A stretch of 60,442 nt of DNA from Paenibacillus solanacearum (GCF_910593845.1 NZ_CAJVAS010000037.1:1-60442), one strand, 5' to 3'; counted from the first letter of the stretch, positions 49,972 through 58,163 are shown. Notes: a model not told the origin generated them from the sequence alone. Numbers and translations are program-made.

Positions 49972-50967
49972 TCAAGCGAAGATATCGTTCTTCTTCAGCT
50001 CTTGTTTGATCTCGTCCAGTAATCTTTTATACGCTGCCGGCGGTTGATCCGCAAGTCGTTTCCATTCGCTTTCAAGAAGCATGGTGTACGCCGTATGAAA
50101 CGCTCGTTCTTGGGGAACTTCAATATCGGGACGAACGCCAGCGCCCTCCCAATTGCCCCCTGTTACCGGATTTATGGCGCGGCCGTTAGGGATGAATACG
50201 TCGAACGCTCTATTGATTCGGTACGTTTTCCCCGGATGGGCCCCGCCTCCGGTCCGTTCCCCGACAATAACGGCGCGGCCTATCGCTTGCAAATTATAAG
50301 CAAACTCCTCCGCGGCGGAAAAGGTTTTGCGGCTCGTTAATATATAAAGCGGCTTGCTCCCGCCGTATCTTCTCCCGGGAACATACGGCAAGCTCCAATA
50401 CTGCTGAATTTCATCCTTGTTTCTCCAATACAAATCGTTCAGATGAACCGGCGGCGGCTCCAGCAAATAGCTCGCAAGGAATGCGACCATGTGCGCAGAG
50501 CCTCCAAAATTTTGACGTAAATCAATGATCATGCCGTTCGTATTTGCCAAAAACGTCATCGCGCTGGACGCCGTTTCCCCGGCATGTTCGGGCGGCGCAA
50601 AAACTCGAAACTCCAGCAGCCCGATATTTCCCGCCAACCGTTCGATTTTAGCGAATCCGTAGTTGTCAGCCTTCAGCATGGCCAAGTAACAGTCTTGTTG
50701 CACCTTTTGCTCCTTTTCGGTTGTTTCGGCTTGACGTTCTTGCTCTTGATGCCGTATTTGTAAATGCCGGTCTTGCGATATGGCTTGCAGCTGCGAAGTT
50801 ACGAGTTTCGCGAACGAGGAAAGGTCTTCGACGCCCTCGTATTCGCAGTCATTCATTCTGCGAATAATCTCCTCGCTCATTTTTTCAGCGGTTTCGGGAA
50901 AAACGTAATGTTCCAGGAGCAGGTTGGACAGCGCTTGGATAGTATCCGCCTTGAGAATATAGTCCAT
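49972..50967 (-). CDS. S41-family serine peptidase-like protein
   Basis: 331 residues without signal peptide. The tail-specific protease core is seen: LLEFRVFAPPEHAGETASSA, MIIDLRQNFGGSAHMVAFLA, LTSRKTFSAAEEFAYNLQ (catalytic Ser in FSAAEE) and VGERTGGGAHPGKTY. A PDZ domain is absent; the N-terminal 100 residues are helical. It resembles interphotoreceptor retinoid-binding-type S41 members. Stop codon lies close to the terminator at 49917-49951. It lies 20 bases downstream of the VOC gene on the same strand. Confidence 0.85.
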   Translation of the reverse strand: MDYILKADTIQALSNLLLEHYVFPETAEKMSEEIIRRMNDCEYEGVEDLSSFAKLVTSQLQAISQDRHLQIRHQEQERQAETTEKEQKVQQDCYLAMLKADNYGFAKIERLAGNIGLLEFRVFAPPEHAGETASSAMTFLANTNGMIIDLRQNFGGSAHMVAFLASYLLEPPPVHLNDLYWRNKDEIQQYWSLPYVPGRRYGGSKPLYILTSRKTFSAAEEFAYNLQAIGRAVIVGERTGGGAHPGKTYRINRAFDVFIPNGRAINPVTGGNWEGAGVRPDIEVPQERAFHTAYTMLLESEWKRLADQPPAAYKRLLDEIKQELKKNDIFA

Positions 50968-50986
50968 CTCGTACCTCTTCGCCGCC

Positions 50987-51352
50987 CTACCCGATCTCGA
51001 TGATCGTCAATATATTGCCGTCTAGGTCAAAAAAATCAAACCGCCGCGGGTCGCCCTCGCGATAGCCGGTCATCTTGACCCCGCGTTCTTTCAGCTTTGC
51101 CCGTACCGAGTCCAGGTCTTTCACCGCGAAGTTAAAAGGGCAGTAGTTTTGATTCGCGATGTAATCCTTGACCTCGACAAGATGAAAACCGACATTTTTG
51201 CCTACGGCCAGCCCGGCAAATCTGTTGTTCCGCCAGCACACCTCAAGCCCGAAAATATCCGTATACCAATCGACCGCTTTCCCCAATTCGCGCACCGGCA
51301 AAAATACCGCGTCAATCCGCTCGACCAGCTTCTCTTTCAATTGCTCCGTCAT
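50987..51352 (-). CDS. VOC family (glyoxalase/bleomycin-resistance fold) protein
   Basis: 121 residues from ATG 51352, five bases after GAGGTGG. Typical fold elements: AVFLPVRELGKAVDWYTDIF, KNVGFHLVEVKD, NFAVKDLDSVRAKLKERGVK and the C-terminal GDPRRFDFFDLDGNILTIIE with the metal-type Glu. Members bind or transform small compounds; role unknown. It lies 20 bases ahead of the S41 gene, likely in one transcript. Confidence 0.85.
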   Translation of the reverse strand: MTEQLKEKLVERIDAVFLPVRELGKAVDWYTDIFGLEVCWRNNRFAGLAVGKNVGFHLVEVKDYIANQNYCPFNFAVKDLDSVRAKLKERGVKMTGYREGDPRRFDFFDLDGNILTIIEIG

Positions 51353-51418
51353 AGGTTCCACCTCATCGCATGATTTTCATAATAATCAAATGAAACTTTT
51401 TAGCATACGTTTTCTCGA

Positions 51419-52558
51419 CTAGGACAAGTGTCTAACCATATCGTGCAGTACAGCCAAACCGGCCGTTTCGGCCTCACGCGCCTCCCGAAGCAGCCTGACG
51501 GCTTCGGACCTCAAATGCGGGTCCGTCGTGTCCGCGCCTTTCGGGAACGGAAACAAATCGCGCAATCCGAGCCAAGCCCCGTAGCTGGACAAATAAACGT
51601 CCGCCGCCTTCAGCATCATTTGCTGCAGCGCGCGGTCTTGAATGGCCATGCAGTGCGTGATGGCCGATTGGGTGAAGAACGGAATCAGGTGCTGTCGCGA
51701 TGACGTAACCCATAACAAATTGTAGCTGGTGAAAAACCGGTGCGCCGTTCCCGCCTCAAAAGCCTGGATCCATGCGTCGATGGCAGCGATCCCGTTCCTG
51801 CGCCCGTTACGTTTCTCACCATCGTCCTCTATATGTCGAATGGCCAGGGAGAGCGCCGTATGCAGCGTTTTCCGATAACTCGTATCGTCCTTGTCGTTGT
51901 AGCGTGAAACGTTCAGCTGCGGGAACGCATCCCGCGCTTTCAAAACAAGCACAAACAGCTCCGGATCGATCGGCGTGCCGTTTCGGGAACGCCGTCCAAA
52001 AGCTTCGTAAGCGAGCTCCCCGCCGCTTCGCGCGTTAATGTCGTGAACGTTCAACATGTTTCGCTCGTCGTCGTATCCATAAATCAGCCCATGCTCATAA
52101 TTGTCGAGGTTAAATCCGACAACGGCGATCCCGCGATCGATGCTTTTGCGGATCATGTCCAGCGCCTGCTCGACAGCGGTTTCGTTCCAGTCGCGGCCGT
52201 ACATGTTCGCCGCAAACATCTCCATGTCGAACCCGAGATTGTGCAGCGCGGCGCGGAGCAGGCTGCCGTCCCCGAATACATCCATCGGCATCACGTTCGT
52301 ATCCGTGTTGATGACGAACGCCTGTCCCGTATAGACCAATGCCTGCGGCAGTGTGATCGATGGGTTCCCGTATTTCATAGCGCCGTACAATGCGAGCGCA
52401 AACGAATTGTAGCAATCGTTCCAATTGAAGCGCTGACGTTCCAAAATCTTTTTCCCAGCCGCACCTGCTGCACGGGCATGATCGCCGCTGCCTCCCGTAT
52501 TGACTGTATTGCCGTTAACCAAAGATTCGCCCATCCGTCCTTCTCGCAAGCTGCTCAT
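51419..52558 (-). CDS. BtrH-like protein with C39-like cysteine peptidase fold (uncharacterised)
   Basis: 379 residues; GGGGGAA before the ATG. The region NWNDCYNSFALALYGAMKY (Cys at about residue 49) with DNYEHGLIYGYDDERNMLNV and HDINA later gives a possible Cys-His-Asp/Asn set. That recalls the N-terminal BtrH fold, a papain-like or C39-like domain used in acyl transfer in butirosin-type pathways. The assignment is by pattern only. The C-terminal half is helical and unplaced. The likely transcription partner, if any, is not evident. Confidence 0.5.
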   Translation of the reverse strand: MSSLREGRMGESLVNGNTVNTGGSGDHARAAGAAGKKILERQRFNWNDCYNSFALALYGAMKYGNPSITLPQALVYTGQAFVINTDTNVMPMDVFGDGSLLRAALHNLGFDMEMFAANMYGRDWNETAVEQALDMIRKSIDRGIAVVGFNLDNYEHGLIYGYDDERNMLNVHDINARSGGELAYEAFGRRSRNGTPIDPELFVLVLKARDAFPQLNVSRYNDKDDTSYRKTLHTALSLAIRHIEDDGEKRNGRRNGIAAIDAWIQAFEAGTAHRFFTSYNLLWVTSSRQHLIPFFTQSAITHCMAIQDRALQQMMLKAADVYLSSYGAWLGLRDLFPFPKGADTTDPHLRSEAVRLLREAREAETAGLAVLHDMVRHLS

Positions 52559-52646
52559 ATCGTTTCCCCCTCAACTTGTACGTATCCATTCCTAAATAAG
52601 AATTGAAATGTTCCGAAACTTCTGGTAGATTAATAGAACCATTTGA

Positions 52647-52716
52647 AGTGTGCGACTGGCGTAAACGTGGAGTACCACGAGGAAGCACATGGGATCATAA
52701 GCCGTACGCCTGGGCA
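52647..52716 (+). promoter_or_regulatory. ZTP/ZMP riboswitch aptamer (pfl motif)
   Basis: Key conserved parts are in order: GTGCGACTGGCG (outer stem with GCAC), ACGTGG..CCACG hairpin, GAGGAAGCAC closing the outer stem, a short linker, then GCCGTACGCCTGGGCA, the distal CCGCCUGGGCA-type half that contacts the ligand. This matches the known ZTP riboswitch, which senses the purine intermediate ZMP/ZTP (a sign of 10-formyl-tetrahydrofolate shortage). An intrinsic terminator follows directly, so binding would turn the gene on by antitermination. Confidence 0.88.
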
Positions 52717-52756
52717 AAGTATTCGGTCATGAAGACCGGGTACTTTTATTTATTTT
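52717..52756 (+). terminator. Riboswitch-controlled intrinsic terminator
   Basis: AAGTA..CGGTC pairs with GACCG..TACTT around ATGAA, followed by TTATTTATTTT. The stem starts right after the aptamer's distal conserved half, so the two structures may compete. Confidence 0.85.
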
Positions 52757-52811
52757 GCGGAAGCAGATAACTGGCGTTTCTATCTCTTCAACGCTTGGGA
52801 GGGTATTAACC

Positions 52812-53348
52812 ATGGTGCCGGATCTTAAACATGCGGCGGTTGTTGTCGAAAAATTGGAACAAAATCGCATTGATTACGCATTGGGCGGAAGCGGCTTGCT
52901 TCATAGCCTCGGTTTGACCGACGTCGTTCGCGATTGGGACCTTATGACCGATGCGCCTAAACATCGCGTTCTGGAAGCTTTGCAGCATTTCGAAGTCACA
53001 GAAATTATAAGCGGCGATTATCCGTTTGCATCCGAGTATAAGCTGCTCATTCATGACAAGGATCCCCAAGTGGAAATTACGGGTCGATTTTCCATCTATA
53101 GCAGCAAAGGCCTTTGCCGCATCCCGGCGGCTGCCGTGTCCCGGTGGAACGGCATTCACGTCGGCAGCCCAGAAGCCTGGTATGCCGCATATGCGCTAAT
53201 GAACAGGAAAGAAAAAGCGGAGCTGCTGCTTTCGTATCTCAAGAAAGCCGTCGCCAATCAAAGCATGATCCACATTCTGATGAATGAACCGTTTCCCGAT
53301 GAGATATTAGAAGAAATGAAATCTTTACGTTCTCCGTTACCGGAATGA
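52812..53348 (+). CDS. Uncharacterised nucleotidyltransferase-like protein under a ZTP riboswitch
   Basis: 178 residues from ATG 52812; GGGAGGG lies eight bases upstream. DYALGGSGLLHSLGL followed by VRDWDLMTDAP resembles the GGS/T..DxD core of minimal nucleotidyltransferases (GGSGLL then DWD). Also DPQVEITGRFSIYSSKGL. No known function, and no purine or folate gene adjoins. Control by a ZMP/ZTP riboswitch is unusual for such a protein and points to a link with purine or one-carbon metabolism. A truncated VOC gene follows on the other strand. Confidence 0.75.
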   Translation: MVPDLKHAAVVVEKLEQNRIDYALGGSGLLHSLGLTDVVRDWDLMTDAPKHRVLEALQHFEVTEIISGDYPFASEYKLLIHDKDPQVEITGRFSIYSSKGLCRIPAAAVSRWNGIHVGSPEAWYAAYALMNRKEKAELLLSYLKKAVANQSMIHILMNEPFPDEILEEMKSLRSPLPE

Positions 53349-53349
53349 C

Positions 53350-53436
53350 TTATCGGGTTACGTTTACATACCAGTGTGCGGCTTTTTCCAAATGCGATAC
53401 AGGCACTTGATGATGAATAACCGATTTAATCCCCAA
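53350..53436 (-). pseudogene. Truncated VOC gene start
   Basis: A 28-codon minus-strand frame (TTG 53436) sits behind AGGAGGTC and encodes GIKSVIHHQVPVSHLEKAAH, then WYVNVTR and stop. This is the first strand and helix of a VOC protein (xxxVSDLExSxxWYxxxL pattern). The remaining four-fifths of the gene is missing; the next gene's stop adjoins. Confidence 0.6.
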
Positions 53437-53607
53437 TTAATGACCTCCTGTTGGATTCACCTGTCTTGCAAAATATTGGTATTATTATCCATATCGTTAC
53501 TTTATACCATCGATACCGGCCTTGTAAACTAGCAAAACGGACTATATTGCCGAATAGAAATTTCTTAACTGTCGGATTACTAAATAAAGAATGTGAGGTT
53601 CGTATTA

Positions 53608-53970
53608 ATGAAGACTGTTAGTCAAGAAATCCAAGATTTGTCCATTAAATCCTTGGAGTCGACTTTTAATAAAATTTCAAATGCTTATAAAAGCATGACA
53701 GAAAAAGGTTCAAACACAGCCCTCGTTAAAAAGAGACAAAACGCTGTAAAAATTGGTTTAGAGAGCCTCAAGGGTACTTGGAATGGGGAAGATTTTTCCT
53801 ATGACGAAGAAATCATATTGACTACTAAAGAAGTTCTACAGGGTGTCGTCCCATCTGTCGAAAAACAGATAGCAAAAGCAAAAGAAGGTAGTTCTCAAAA
53901 AACATTAAATGAGCATCGCTTAACTGCACTTAAACTAGCAATCGAATCCTTGGAGAACCGTCTTATATAA
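53608..53970 (+). CDS. Small helical protein of unknown function
   Basis: 120 residues from ATG 53608, with GTGAGGT eight bases upstream. Sequence is Lys/Glu/Leu-rich and almost wholly alpha-helical (IQDLSIKSLESTFNKISNAY; KKRQNAVKIGLESLKGTWNG; KTLNEHRLTALKLAIESLEN), with two similar RxxAxKxxxESL units. No domain recognised. The stop codon lies inside a palindrome. Single gene; base composition lower in GC than its neighbours. Confidence 0.6.
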   Translation: MKTVSQEIQDLSIKSLESTFNKISNAYKSMTEKGSNTALVKKRQNAVKIGLESLKGTWNGEDFSYDEEIILTTKEVLQGVVPSVEKQIAKAKEGSSQKTLNEHRLTALKLAIESLENRLI

Positions 53971-53977
53971 GACGGTT
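53956..53977. terminator. Palindrome at the gene's stop
   Basis: AACCGTCTTATATAAGACGG followed by TT is a perfect palindrome containing the stop codon TAA of the small helical gene. No T-run follows, so it is a weak terminator or a binding site. Confidence 0.4.
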
Positions 53978-54084
53978 CCTCGACTATTAAGTGTTCCCAG
54001 AATCGGGTCCTATTAACTTCCATTTTAACAGAGTCTTCCCATAAAAAGGATGATGGGATGCCCACAAGTGGGTGATCGAAATAG

Positions 54085-54110
54085 AAAAAGCTCCCCGCCT
54101 GGAGAGCTTG
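54085..54110 (-). terminator. Terminator of the isochorismatase gene
   Basis: On the minus strand AAGCTCTCC/GGGGAGCTT stem, then TTTC, ten bases after the stop. Confidence 0.65.
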
Positions 54111-54119
54111 ATCCGTGCA

Positions 54120-54647
54120 CTATGAAAAGGTCATATTGGATGCCGCGGCCATATCCGCGAAAGACCGAAACCGATCGTTATAGCTCGCGATGATGTCGGC
54201 TGCGGTTTGATTGCCTTGGCTCCAGGTGCTATGACCGTCTTGGACTACCGTCACCTGGTAGCCGAGCCTGCTTGCCCGGCTGCACGTCGCATTGATGCAT
54301 AGATCGGTCTGCACGCCCACCGCAACCACTCTTGCAATTCCGAGCTTCGCCAATTCCGCATGAAGATTTGTTTCATGAAAAGAGTCCGGGGTGTGCTTCT
54401 GAATGATGATGTCTCCGTCCGCAGGAGCAACCATCGGGTGGATGCCCCAGCCTTCGCTATTCGTTTCCAGCGGCTCGCCTTCCCCTTCGTTATGCTGCAC
54501 ATAAATCACAGGCGTCCCGGACGCCCGGGCTTTGTCAATCAGCCCGCCGATGCGTTCCAGCAAACCTTGGCTATCGTATACCGGATCGGCTTCCATAAAC
54601 ATCCCGTTCTGCATGTCAATAACGAGCAGGGCCGTTTCAGCTTTCAT
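54120..54647 (-). CDS. Isochorismatase-family cysteine hydrolase
   Basis: 175 residues from ATG 54647 (GGAG eight bases upstream; an ATG six bases earlier is too close). The Asp-Lys-Cys triad region is present: LLVIDMQNGMF (Asp), IIQKHTPDSF (Lys) and VGVQTDLCINATCSRASRLG (Cys). Members hydrolyse amides such as nicotinamide or ureides; substrate not fixed by sequence. Single gene 19 bases downstream of GrpB. Confidence 0.88.
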   Translation of the reverse strand: MKAETALLVIDMQNGMFMEADPVYDSQGLLERIGGLIDKARASGTPVIYVQHNEGEGEPLETNSEGWGIHPMVAPADGDIIIQKHTPDSFHETNLHAELAKLGIARVVAVGVQTDLCINATCSRASRLGYQVTVVQDGHSTWSQGNQTAADIIASYNDRFRSFADMAAASNMTFS

Positions 54648-54666
54648 TGTCATCGCTCCATCTTTA

Positions 54667-55188
54667 TCAAAATGATATGCTCGTTTTTGCCATTTCTATG
54701 ATTTCGGTAATAAAAGGATGTTTTGCTTTCGTATACGCCGCCCGGTCTTGAGGATATTGGTCGGCAAGCTGCTTCTTCAACTGCTCATACCGCTTTAATG
54801 CATCGGAATTGGCTCTTAAATAATTTCTGAACAAGAGGTTCTGGTTCCATTCGTCGCTTCCGAATGTATAGATGTGCAAGTGATGCGTACCGGCACCCCG
54901 CTCCCCTCTTCTAAAAAATCTTCGATTCGGCAATTCCGGGTGAAATACATGCTCAAACCGAATATCGCGTAACGGTTCAATGAATGGGTTGACCACACTA
55001 AGATCATGTACACCAACCATAAAATCAATAATCGGTTTCGCCGACAAACCTTTAACGGATGTACTGCCGATATGTTCCATGCCCAGAATCGCAGACCCGA
55101 ATACTTCTTTTACCTCTTCCGATGCCTTCTCATATTGTGCTGACCAATCCGAACGATACGGCACAATCACCACATTTCTTTCCAACAC
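54667..55188 (-). CDS. GrpB family protein
   Basis: 173 residues. GTG 55188 or the following TTG behind GGAGGTG. Family-typical sequence: VVIVPYRSDWSAQYEKASEE, MEHIGSTSVKGLSAKPIIDF (nucleotidyltransferase-like core) and HHLHIYTFGSDEWNQNLLFR. The fold is that of nucleotidyltransferases; in vivo role unknown. It precedes the isochorismatase gene by 19 bases. Confidence 0.88.
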   Translation of the reverse strand: MLERNVVIVPYRSDWSAQYEKASEEVKEVFGSAILGMEHIGSTSVKGLSAKPIIDFMVGVHDLSVVNPFIEPLRDIRFEHVFHPELPNRRFFRRGERGAGTHHLHIYTFGSDEWNQNLLFRNYLRANSDALKRYEQLKKQLADQYPQDRAAYTKAKHPFITEIIEMAKTSISF

Positions 55189-55220
55189 AGCACCTCCGTC
55201 AAATGATCCGACAAAGCGGT

Positions 55221-55391
55221 TTACACATGCTCCATATCTTCATGCTTGATCGCGTTCTCGTGCCGTTCTTTTTCCCACGGGATAATATATGGCTTATTTT
55301 CTTCATTCGATTCGAGGCACAGGACGAACTCCAAATCATCCGGCGTCGTGCGGCGAAGTGCCACCTTTGAAGATCGTGTCAAAATAACCAT
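55221..55391 (-). pseudogene. GNAT acetyltransferase N-terminal fragment
   Basis: About 56 codons from ATG 55391: VALRRTTPDDLEFVLCLESN, then NKPYIIPWEKERHENAIKHE and stop. Looks like the first strand and helix of a RimJ-type GNAT enzyme; the acetyl-CoA site is gone. It ends between GrpB and the ChrB-like gene. Confidence 0.6.
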
Positions 55392-55408
55392 CTCTACACC
55401 GCCATTCA

Positions 55409-55999
55409 CTATTCGTCATTTCGCGATGCAATGATTCCGTCCAAATGGATCTTGCCTTCGGCCGAGCCTTCCGTGGCGTACACTTGATGCATAAACGCGT
55501 CAAACGTCAATTCGCATTGCTCAAGCTGCCGTTTGGACTCGCCAAGGAGCGGGCAGCCGAAAAAATCCCGCTTTGCGATTTTTTTGTGCCATCGTTTTAA
55601 CTTGGCCAGATCTGCTTCGTTCTCCTCCACTTCATGATAACTGAAATTTCCCTTCGAAGTTTCCGATTCGATTTCTTGCAAAAACAGCCGGCAGCCGCCT
55701 AAAAATTCTTCCAGCTCTGCTACCCGCTGCTTGTTGAATAGCTTCCTCAGCTCCTTCTCCGTGCCATCCGCAAAGCGTTCAACCTCAAGCAGCAGCGCCT
55801 CACCGGAATTGGCCGTGATCATCTTTTGCAGCGCCTCGATTTTTTTCGCTACCTCCTGCGTTTGCGGCGCCACGCAGACCGATTGCTGAATATAGACGAC
55901 GCCTAGCGCCTTGAGCGTTCGCCAGATGCGCACCCGAAGCGTTGAAGGCTCCGCCGGTACTTTGTACGATAAAATGATCCATTTCACGTCTGCGTGCAA
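55409..55999 (-). CDS. ChrB N-terminal-domain protein (chromate resistance/PaaX-like fold)
   Basis: 196 residues from TTG 55999 behind AGGAGGAG. The sequence KWIILSYKVPAEPSTLRVRI, then RTLKALGVVYIQQSVCVAP is typical of the ChrB N-terminal domain. A Cys-bearing C-terminal ChrB enzyme-like part is missing, and no chrA transporter adjoins, so it may be a stand-alone regulator or act on another stress. Confidence 0.75.
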   Translation of the reverse strand: MHADVKWIILSYKVPAEPSTLRVRIWRTLKALGVVYIQQSVCVAPQTQEVAKKIEALQKMITANSGEALLLEVERFADGTEKELRKLFNKQRVAELEEFLGGCRLFLQEIESETSKGNFSYHEVEENEADLAKLKRWHKKIAKRDFFGCPLLGESKRQLEQCELTFDAFMHQVYATEGSAEGKIHLDGIIASRNDE

Positions 56000-56110
56000 T
56001 GAGTTCTCCTCCTGACCTTCCGCAAGAAAAAAAACGAAACATCTGTTGCATACACAATGTAAAGATGCTAATTTAAAAATACCACTACCGAATCGAAAGG
56101 TAAATCATAT

Positions 56111-56536
56111 ATGAACGTAAACGTGAAGGCGGAAGGCAAGAAACCGGAATCGTTGCTACAGAAACTCAAAGCACTCGCCAAAAAGCTAAAGCAAAGTCTG
56201 ATGACGATTTATTTGGCTTACCGTGATCCGAGAGTGTCTTGGTTTGCAAAACTGTTTGCCGTTTGCGTAGTGGCCTACGCGTTCAGCCCGGTCGATCTCA
56301 TCCCCGATTTTATCCCGGTCTTTGGGTACTTGGACGATCTGATCCTTGTCCCTCTGGGGGTATACATTACACTGCGTTTGATTCCAACGGAAGTACTGGA
56401 GGAGTACCGCGCCATGGCGGAGGAACGAAGGAAATTGGGGAAGCCGAAAAATTGGCTAACAGGGGCCATCATTATCGCGGTATGGCTCGGTTTGGCGCTG
56501 GCGGCATCGTTGTACTTGTATAAACTGTTTTTTTGA
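56111..56536 (+). CDS. YkvA/DUF1232 family membrane protein
   Basis: 141 residues; AAAGG precedes the ATG. DUF1232 core: DPRVSWFAKLFAVCVVAYAF, then SPVDLIPDFIPVFGYLDDLI; the SPVDLIPDFIPVxGYLDD motif is nearly invariant in the family. A second membrane segment at about residues 116-138. Function unknown. Confidence 0.88.
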   Translation: MNVNVKAEGKKPESLLQKLKALAKKLKQSLMTIYLAYRDPRVSWFAKLFAVCVVAYAFSPVDLIPDFIPVFGYLDDLILVPLGVYITLRLIPTEVLEEYRAMAEERRKLGKPKNWLTGAIIIAVWLGLALAASLYLYKLFF

Positions 56537-56629
56537 AGCCCTTCTAAAGAGAACTATCAGGAACTCATAGCTGAATACAAACAAAGCGCTTTCGGTCGCC
56601 AGCTTCGCCGCAGAGCTGTCACCATACAC

Positions 56630-56668
56630 AAAGACCGCGAATCAGGCGCGAGCCTGAGTGCGGTCTTT
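56630..56668. terminator. Bidirectional terminator with inner hairpin
   Basis: AAAGACCGC/GCGGTCTTT outer stem with an inner TCAGGC/GCCTGA hairpin. Lies between the convergent YkvA-like and HD genes. Confidence 0.7.
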
Positions 56669-56715
56669 GCGTGGAATAACCCGGCTTCTCCGCGATCGTC
56701 CGCTGGGAAACCGTA

Positions 56716-57282
56716 TTACGTTCGATTTCGATTCATATGAACTACCGTTTCCCCGTCAACGATGTCCCTGATCGCTTGAAGGACGGGATCAAATGCAGCA
56801 AGCGGCTTTCCGTACCCGAGGTTGAACGAGTAATCGAAATCAGGCGGATTGTCGCCTTGATTGTGCTGCACGATCGTTTCGATTTTATCGAGCGCTTTAA
56901 CCAGCTTCGCTTCTCTCGTGTTCCCTTCGGTATACTCCCGCCACAAATCCATGACGGTCTGCTGCAAGCTTTCGGGCAGCGGGGCGATCAGCCTGCGCAG
57001 CGCGTCCTCTTCCTTATGCAGCTTTAACGCCGGATCTTCGGCGATCGTAGCCGATACGTCCCCTTCATAAGCTTCGCCAAGATCATGGATCAGCGACATG
57101 CGTAGCACCCGGCTCATATCGATATCCTGAACATGCGGTTCAAGCGCCATGCAGAACATCGCCAGCCGCCAGGAATGCTCCGCAATGCTTTCTTGCCTGC
57201 CTGTGCTGGTCCACGCGGTTCTTGTGTTGTTTTTGAGTCGTTCCAATTCCTTGATGAACAATAGCAGATGATGATACTCCAT
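56716..57282 (-). CDS. HD-domain phosphohydrolase (YfbR-like nucleotidase)
   Basis: 188 residues. HD motif pieces in order: SIAEHSWRLAMFCMAL (His), SLIHDLGEAYEGDV (His-Asp) and VKALDKIETIVQHNQGD (Asp). This layout is that of 5'-deoxynucleotidases (YfbR) and related HD hydrolases, acting on nucleotides with Co/Mn. Single gene. Confidence 0.85.
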   Translation of the reverse strand: MEYHHLLLFIKELERLKNNTRTAWTSTGRQESIAEHSWRLAMFCMALEPHVQDIDMSRVLRMSLIHDLGEAYEGDVSATIAEDPALKLHKEEDALRRLIAPLPESLQQTVMDLWREYTEGNTREAKLVKALDKIETIVQHNQGDNPPDFDYSFNLGYGKPLAAFDPVLQAIRDIVDGETVVHMNRNRT

Positions 57283-57404
57283 ACCGAGCGGCCACCTCGC
57301 AGGTTACTCACCGGCTCCATGATCGCTGTCACTTTGCCGGATACAGGTATTGTAACGTTTCGATCCGTTAAAATACAGCCTGCGGAGGACGTCGGACTTG
57401 GAGG

Positions 57405-57905
57405 CTACTCCAGAATCAAGGTGCTGTCGAACCGCTCATAATCTCGAAAAACCCGCTGGTGATGTTTGGCGAAAAGCGCGCTGGAAGCTTCCGGCAGCCG
57501 GTCCAGCGGGAAAAATTGCGCGTCGATGCTTTCCTCCGTCTCCTGTTCCAGCGTACCTGTCCACTCATCGACCCGGAACAAATATTCAATAATATGGTGC
57601 CGGTTTCCCCAACGATCCGTGTATGATTGTGTTTCGGAGGACGAATAAATGGCTAGTAACGTTGCCTGAACGACGTCAAGCCCTGTTTCTTCCTTAACCT
57701 CCCGCTTCATAGCGTCGAACACCGACTCATCCAGCTCCATCGCCCCTGCCGGCATGCCCCACCCGCCATCGCCTCTGCGCCGGATAAACAACGCACGCCC
57801 CTCATCATCAAGCAGGATCGCTCTTACGGCGTTTACGATGATCTTTTGCGTGCCGATCGTCTTGCGAAGCTTTCCTACATACGAATCATGCCAACTGCCG
57901 CTCAT
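57405..57905 (-). CDS. NUDIX hydrolase
   Basis: 166 residues from ATG 57905 (GATGAGGT just upstream), preferred to a longer reading from 57944. NUDIX box GAMELDESVFDAMKREVKEE then TGLD, preceded by RALFIRRRGDGGWGMPA. DRWGNRHHIIEYLFR gives the common substrate-side strand. Substrate unknown. A truncated gene lies upstream, its stop within the longer reading. Confidence 0.88.
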   Translation of the reverse strand: MSGSWHDSYVGKLRKTIGTQKIIVNAVRAILLDDEGRALFIRRRGDGGWGMPAGAMELDESVFDAMKREVKEETGLDVVQATLLAIYSSSETQSYTDRWGNRHHIIEYLFRVDEWTGTLEQETEESIDAQFFPLDRLPEASSALFAKHHQRVFRDYERFDSTLILE

Positions 57906-57940
57906 GGACCTCATCCTTTGGATTTTTTTGGATGAGATGA

Positions 57941-58120
57941 TCATACCAGCTCTGACTTAGCAATAAAATGATTGAATTCAGATGGAATCATTCGAATGTT
58001 GAGATGAATGGCATGCTCCGCTGTATGAGGAAACCATTCATCTTCCATATCGGGGCGAAAGCCCAGCAGCGACATAAAATAGCTTAAATAAAAGATCGAA
58101 AACAGAATATCTTTAATGTT
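57941..58120 (-). pseudogene. C-terminal remnant of an unknown regulator-like protein
   Basis: Minus-strand frame of about 60 codons: NIKDILFSIFYLSYFMSLLG, FRPDMEDEWFPHTAEHAIHL, then IRMIPSEFNHFIAKSELV and stop. It is helical and resembles the C-terminal ligand-binding part of TetR-type regulators, without certainty. No start is visible. Confidence 0.4.
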
Positions 58121-58125
58121 AACTT

Positions 58126-58163
58126 AGCAGACTTGTGGCGTTTTTGTGAGACACAAGTCTGCT
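58126..58163. repeat. Perfect 12-bp inverted repeat near IS110 right end
   Basis: AGCAGACTTGTG and CACAAGTCTGCT flank 14 bases. Close to the 3' side of the IS110 transposase; it may be a terminator or part of the element's end or its insertion site. Confidence 0.5.
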
